64,000 bases of DNA from Erythrobacter sanguineus. GTDB taxonomy: Bacteria > Pseudomonadota > Alphaproteobacteria > Sphingomonadales > Sphingomonadaceae. Positions 60,688 to 64,000 of the stretch are shown one piece after another. Within the stretch, counting starts at the first letter, position 1; every line of letters starts with the position of its first letter. The position numbers and the translations under genes are program-made. The stretch is taken from contig NZ_FRDF01000005.1 of NCBI RefSeq assembly GCF_900143235.1, positions 124,001 to 188,000 on the forward strand, in the 5' to 3' direction. Below the pieces are notes generated by a model that was given only the letters and a program-made list of their open reading frames with translations, ran no database searches and had not been told where the DNA came from.

Positions 60688-62688
60688 ATGTCCGACACCA
60701 CCCCTGACGATCTGTTTGCCAACACCCCGACTTCGAGCGGCGATTACAACGCTTCTGCGATCGAAGTGCTCGAAGGGCTTGAACCCGTCCGCCGCCGCCC
60801 CGGCATGTATATTGGCGGCACGGACGACCGCGCGCTGCACCACCTCGCCGCCGAGGTGCTCGACAATGCGATGGACGAAGCGGTGGCAGGCCATGCCACC
60901 CGGATCGAGATGCGGCTGGAAGAAGGCAACCGCCTGTCGATCGCGGATAATGGCCGCGGCATCCCGGTCGACGAACATCCCAAGTTTCCCGGCAAATCCA
61001 CGCTTGAGGTGATCCTTGCCACGCTCCATTCGGGCGGCAAGTTCTCAGGGAAAGCCTATGCCACCAGCGGCGGCCTGCACGGCGTGGGGGTAAGCGTGGT
61101 CAATGCGCTGTCATCGCATACCCGTGTCGAAGTCGCGCGCGACCGCCAGCTTTACGCGCAGGAGTTTTCGCGCGGGATCACGCAAGGCGGGCTGCAAACC
61201 CTTGGCGCGGCCCCCAACCGGCGCGGCACCACCGTCAGCTTCACCCCCGACACCGAGATTTTCGGGGATAGGCAATTCAAGCCCGCGCGCCTCTTCAAGC
61301 TCGCCCGGTCCAAGGCCTATCTGTTCGCCGGGGTCGAGATCCGCTGGAAATGCGCCGCCTCGCTGGTCAGCGATGATGTTCCGGCCGAGGCGGTGTTCAA
61401 ATTCCCCGGCGGTCTGGCCGATCACCTGGCCGAACAGGTCGGCACGCGCGAATGCGTGACCGCACAGCCCTTTACCGGGATGCAGGAGTTTCCGCAGGCT
61501 GACGGAACCGGACAGGGCCGGGCCGAATGGGCGATTGCATGGCCGCTCTATTCCGACGGTTCGACCAGCTGGTATTGCAACACCGTGCCCACGCCGGACG
61601 GCGGCACCCACGAACAGGGCTTGCGCATGGCGCTCACCCGGGGCTTGCGGGCCTTTGGCGAACTGGTCGGCGCGAAGAAGGCCAAGGATATCACCGCCGA
61701 TGATGTGATGACCGGGGCAGAGGTGATGCTGAGCGTCTTCATCCGCGATCCGCAGTTCCAGTCCCAGACCAAGGACCGCCTGACCTCGCCCGAAGCAGCA
61801 CGGCTGGTCGAAAACGCGGTGCGCGACCATTTCGACCATTTCCTCACCGACAATATGGAGCGCGGCAAGGCGCTGCTCGGCGAAGTGATGGAGCGCATGG
61901 ATGAACGGCTCAAGCGCAAGCAGGAGCGCGAGATCAAGCGCAAGAGCGCGACCAACGCCAAGAAGTTGCGCCTGCCCGGAAAGTTGACCGATTGTTCCGG
62001 CGAAGGCGGGCGCGAGACCGAATTGTTCATCGTTGAAGGTGACAGCGCAGGCGGCAGCGCCAAGCAGGCGCGTGATCGCAAATCGCAGGCGATCCTGCCG
62101 ATCCGCGGCAAGATCCTCAATGTTGCGTCCGCCACCAACGACAAGATTCGCGCCAATTCGGAAATCGCCGACCTGGCGCTGGCGCTGGGCTGCGGCACCC
62201 GCAAGGACTGCGACGCCGAGGCGCTGCGCTATGACCGGATCATCATCATGACCGACGCCGATGTCGACGGCGCGCATATTGCAACCTTGCTGATGACGTT
62301 CTTCTTTCAGGAAATGCCCGACATCGTGAAGAAGGGCCATCTGTTCCTCGCCCAGCCCCCGCTTTATCGTCTGACCGCCGGCAAGGAGAGCCGCTATGCC
62401 CGCGACGATGCGCACCGGGCCGAACTGGAAGCCACGGTATTCAAGGGCAAGAAGGTCGAAGTCAGCCGCTTCAAGGGTCTGGGCGAGATGAACCCCCAGC
62501 AATTGCGCGAAACCACCATGGCACCCGAAACACGCGGGCTGATCCGGATCACCCTGCCGCAGGAATTCGAACAGCGCGCAGGCGTGGCGCGGCTGGTGGA
62601 CGAATTGATGGGCCGCAACCCCGAACACCGTTTCAACTTCATCCAGAACCGCGCTGGCGAGGTGGATCGCGCGTCGATCGATGCGTGA
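60688..62688 (+). CDS. parE: DNA topoisomerase IV subunit B
   Basis: A 666-aa GHKL ATPase subunit of the chromosome-decatenating enzyme. It contains VLEGLEPVRRRPGMYIGG, the ATP motifs VLDNAMDEAVAGH and ADNGRGIP, GGKFSGKAYATSGGLHGVG, the TOPRIM Glu/Gly motif ELFIVEGDSAGGSAKQARD and DADVDGAHIATLL. The GyrB-specific insertion is absent, which favours ParE over GyrB. The start is ATG 60688; a TTG two codons earlier is unlikely. Confidence 0.95.
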   Translation: MSDTTPDDLFANTPTSSGDYNASAIEVLEGLEPVRRRPGMYIGGTDDRALHHLAAEVLDNAMDEAVAGHATRIEMRLEEGNRLSIADNGRGIPVDEHPKFPGKSTLEVILATLHSGGKFSGKAYATSGGLHGVGVSVVNALSSHTRVEVARDRQLYAQEFSRGITQGGLQTLGAAPNRRGTTVSFTPDTEIFGDRQFKPARLFKLARSKAYLFAGVEIRWKCAASLVSDDVPAEAVFKFPGGLADHLAEQVGTRECVTAQPFTGMQEFPQADGTGQGRAEWAIAWPLYSDGSTSWYCNTVPTPDGGTHEQGLRMALTRGLRAFGELVGAKKAKDITADDVMTGAEVMLSVFIRDPQFQSQTKDRLTSPEAARLVENAVRDHFDHFLTDNMERGKALLGEVMERMDERLKRKQEREIKRKSATNAKKLRLPGKLTDCSGEGGRETELFIVEGDSAGGSAKQARDRKSQAILPIRGKILNVASATNDKIRANSEIADLALALGCGTRKDCDAEALRYDRIIIMTDADVDGAHIATLLMTFFFQEMPDIVKKGHLFLAQPPLYRLTAGKESRYARDDAHRAELEATVFKGKKVEVSRFKGLGEMNPQQLRETTMAPETRGLIRITLPQEFEQRAGVARLVDELMGRNPEHRFNFIQNRAGEVDRASIDA

Positions 62689-63901
62689 TGCCATCGGTCC
62701 GGTCGCTGATCCGGGCAGCACGGCTTCTGGGCAGCTACGCTGCATCAGGACGGTGCTGGCCGCCGCTGCGATGCTGCTGCTATCGGCCTGCGGGCTGAGG
62801 CTGCCCGATCCCACGCCCTATGTCGCAGGCTGCGCCATCAGCGAAGTTGCAGCGCCGCCCGCAGGCGAGGCGCGGTTCTTCTTCCTGTCCAGCGCGCTGC
62901 CCGATTGCCGCAACGCAACTCTGGAACTGGCCGCGTTCCGCCATCCCACGCTTACCCATGGCACCGGTCTTTATAGCTGGAAAAATCCGCGCAAGCCGAC
63001 CGTAGCAGCGCCGCGAGAGGTCATGCCGCCGGTGCTGGCCCAGCATGCCCGCGCGCAGTGGCTGGCCGCGATCGACGAGCAAATGGCCACGCCGGAGGCA
63101 CAGGGCCGCCTGCTGGTGTTCATCCACGGCTACAACACCACATTCGACGAAGCCCACGAAATGGCAGCCCGGATCGGTGCGCTTGCGGGGGAGGAAATCC
63201 CGCTTGTCCTGCTCCACTGGCCCTCTCGTGCCCATCCTCTCAGCTATGCGATTGACGAGGCGACGGTTTCCTGGGCGCAAGGCCCGCTGGATGAAGCGCT
63301 GGCGGAACTTTCGGCGCGGGCCGATGATATCACCGTGGTGGCGCACAGCATGGGCGCGCGCACGGCGATCCGTTCGGTCCTGTCGCTCGACAGTTTTCGC
63401 CGCGCCCAGCCGGACCGGGTGCGCCGGATTGTGCTCGCTTCGGCCGACGAGGACCGCGACCGGGTGCTGCGTCCCGGCGGGAGCGTGGATCTGATGCTGC
63501 GGCACAAACGCCAGATCCTGATCTATTCGAGCTATCGCGACACGCCGCTTGACCTGTCGCGCCGCGCGCATGGTTACGCCCGGCTCGGCAGCACCGATTG
63601 CCAGCATGATATCCTTTACGAAAAGCGGATTCTCGGAAAGCACGGCAATTGCCACCGCACGGCCCCGCGTGAAGGGCTGGCTCCGGTCAGCACGAGCCGG
63701 ATCGATCCGGCCGATCACTATGACCACAGCGATTTCATCGAGGATTGCCGCACCCGCGCCGATTTCCGCGCCTTTTTGCGCGGCGAACCGCCCCCGCCCT
63801 TTCGCATCAATATCAGCGAGGGCGATCTGGTCGGCTACGAGATTGCGCCCGACGGGCTTGATCCGGATGGACTTTGTTCCGACAACACGGATCCGGACTG
63901 A
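62681..63901 (+). CDS. alpha/beta-hydrolase lipoprotein (DUF900 type)
   Basis: A 406-aa protein. The hydrophobic stretch ends with the lipobox LLLSAC, then an alpha/beta-hydrolase domain with LLVFIHGYNTTFDEAHEMAA and the nucleophile elbow VVAHSMGAR. The later His is in LASADEDRD or HDILYEK, not certain. It overlaps parE by 8 nt at the start. Likely a periplasmic or outer-membrane-anchored esterase or lipase; substrate unknown. Confidence 0.87.
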   Translation: MRDAIGPVADPGSTASGQLRCIRTVLAAAAMLLLSACGLRLPDPTPYVAGCAISEVAAPPAGEARFFFLSSALPDCRNATLELAAFRHPTLTHGTGLYSWKNPRKPTVAAPREVMPPVLAQHARAQWLAAIDEQMATPEAQGRLLVFIHGYNTTFDEAHEMAARIGALAGEEIPLVLLHWPSRAHPLSYAIDEATVSWAQGPLDEALAELSARADDITVVAHSMGARTAIRSVLSLDSFRRAQPDRVRRIVLASADEDRDRVLRPGGSVDLMLRHKRQILIYSSYRDTPLDLSRRAHGYARLGSTDCQHDILYEKRILGKHGNCHRTAPREGLAPVSTSRIDPADHYDHSDFIEDCRTRADFRAFLRGEPPPPFRINISEGDLVGYEIAPDGLDPDGLCSDNTDPD

Positions 63902-63923
63902 GGCAGCAAGCGGAGATGATCGG

Positions 63924-64000
63924 ATGAAACGCAAGGATTGTTTTGCTCTGGTTCTGACATCCCTCGCCGCGCTGACGCTTCCTTTCGGGCCGGCAGCCGC
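63924..64000 (+). CDS. start of a gene for an exported protein (cut by window end)
   Basis: ATG at 63924 with GGAG nine nucleotides upstream opens a frame of 25 complete codons to the window end. The sequence is a Sec signal peptide (MKRKDCFALVLTSLAALTLP, then FGPAAA). The gene lies 22 nt after the hydrolase gene on the same strand, so it probably belongs to the same transcript. Nothing can be said of the mature protein. Confidence 0.7.
   Translation, partial: MKRKDCFALVLTSLAALTLPFGPAA

Noticed and set aside
61111..62814. 567-codon minus-strand frame opposite parE
   Set aside because: Antisense shadow of a conserved topoisomerase subunit.
1..64000. CRISPR array, transposon with transposase, or prophage
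   Set aside because: No spaced direct repeats, no transposase or phage structural genes were seen on either strand.

Overview
The window is about 64 kb of GC-rich, gene-dense alphaproteobacterial chromosome. The gene order dusB-ntrB-ntrC-ntrY-ntrX-hfq-hflX is the classical alphaproteobacterial one. The tandem-domain Hfq, the 'vgr-related' HExxH protein and the general protein flavour point to Sphingomonadales, probably an Erythrobacter/Porphyrobacter-like member. That taxonomic placement is inference. Nearly everything is housekeeping. I see no CRISPR array, prophage, rRNA operon or transposase, and there is one tRNA.

Layout. 1-8983 (+): the end of dusB, the nitrogen two-component pairs NtrB/NtrC and NtrY/NtrX, a double-Sm Hfq and the GTPase HflX. 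8993-16993 (-): mazG, then a tightly overlapping chain transcribed as mltB, dacC, tmk, holB, metG, tatD, an MBL-fold hydrolase and a 65-residue membrane protein. 17084-17173 (+): tRNA-Ser(UGA). 17189-27099 (-): the main accessory region, five adjacent genes for exported DUF11/Ig-like proteins. One of them is a 1710-residue protein with a putative outer-membrane beta-barrel, and another carries an unattached proprotein-convertase P-domain. 27248-31269 (-): a methyltransferase, lpdA, and a PDH E2 with two E3/E1-binding domains. 31418-31870 (+): a UspA protein. 31874-43405 (-): rnr, a GxxExxY (PD-(D/E)XK-type) gene enclosed by 34-bp inverted repeats, an M28 peptidase, an archaeal/eukaryal-type proS, phaR, alr, an MFS transporter, an IscU-like protein, cvpA and radA.

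43479-45794 (+): a patatin-like lipase. 45791-49586 (-): the heat-shock operon dnaK-dnaJ-DUF6445 behind a good RpoH-type promoter. 49755-50794 (+): a PCu(A)C copper chaperone and the HExxH protein. 50786-52934 (-): hrcA-grpE followed by a degenerate ORF. 53015-56435 (+): rph-rdgB-hemW-xerC with ATGA overlaps. 56426-59380 (-): dedA, gshB, yraN and rsmI. 59423-63901 (+): an LpoA-like lipoprotein, parE and an alpha/beta-hydrolase lipoprotein. The window ends inside a new exported-protein gene.

The genes form functional blocks: nitrogen/redox signalling with RNA-based regulation, cell-wall recycling with replication and nucleotide genes, chaperones, and genome maintenance. The parts most worth a second look are the DUF11/beta-barrel operon, the inverted-repeat-bounded GxxExxY unit, the fused double Hfq, the E2 with two binding domains and the foreign-type ProRS. 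All calls come from reading the sequence; no database search was possible.
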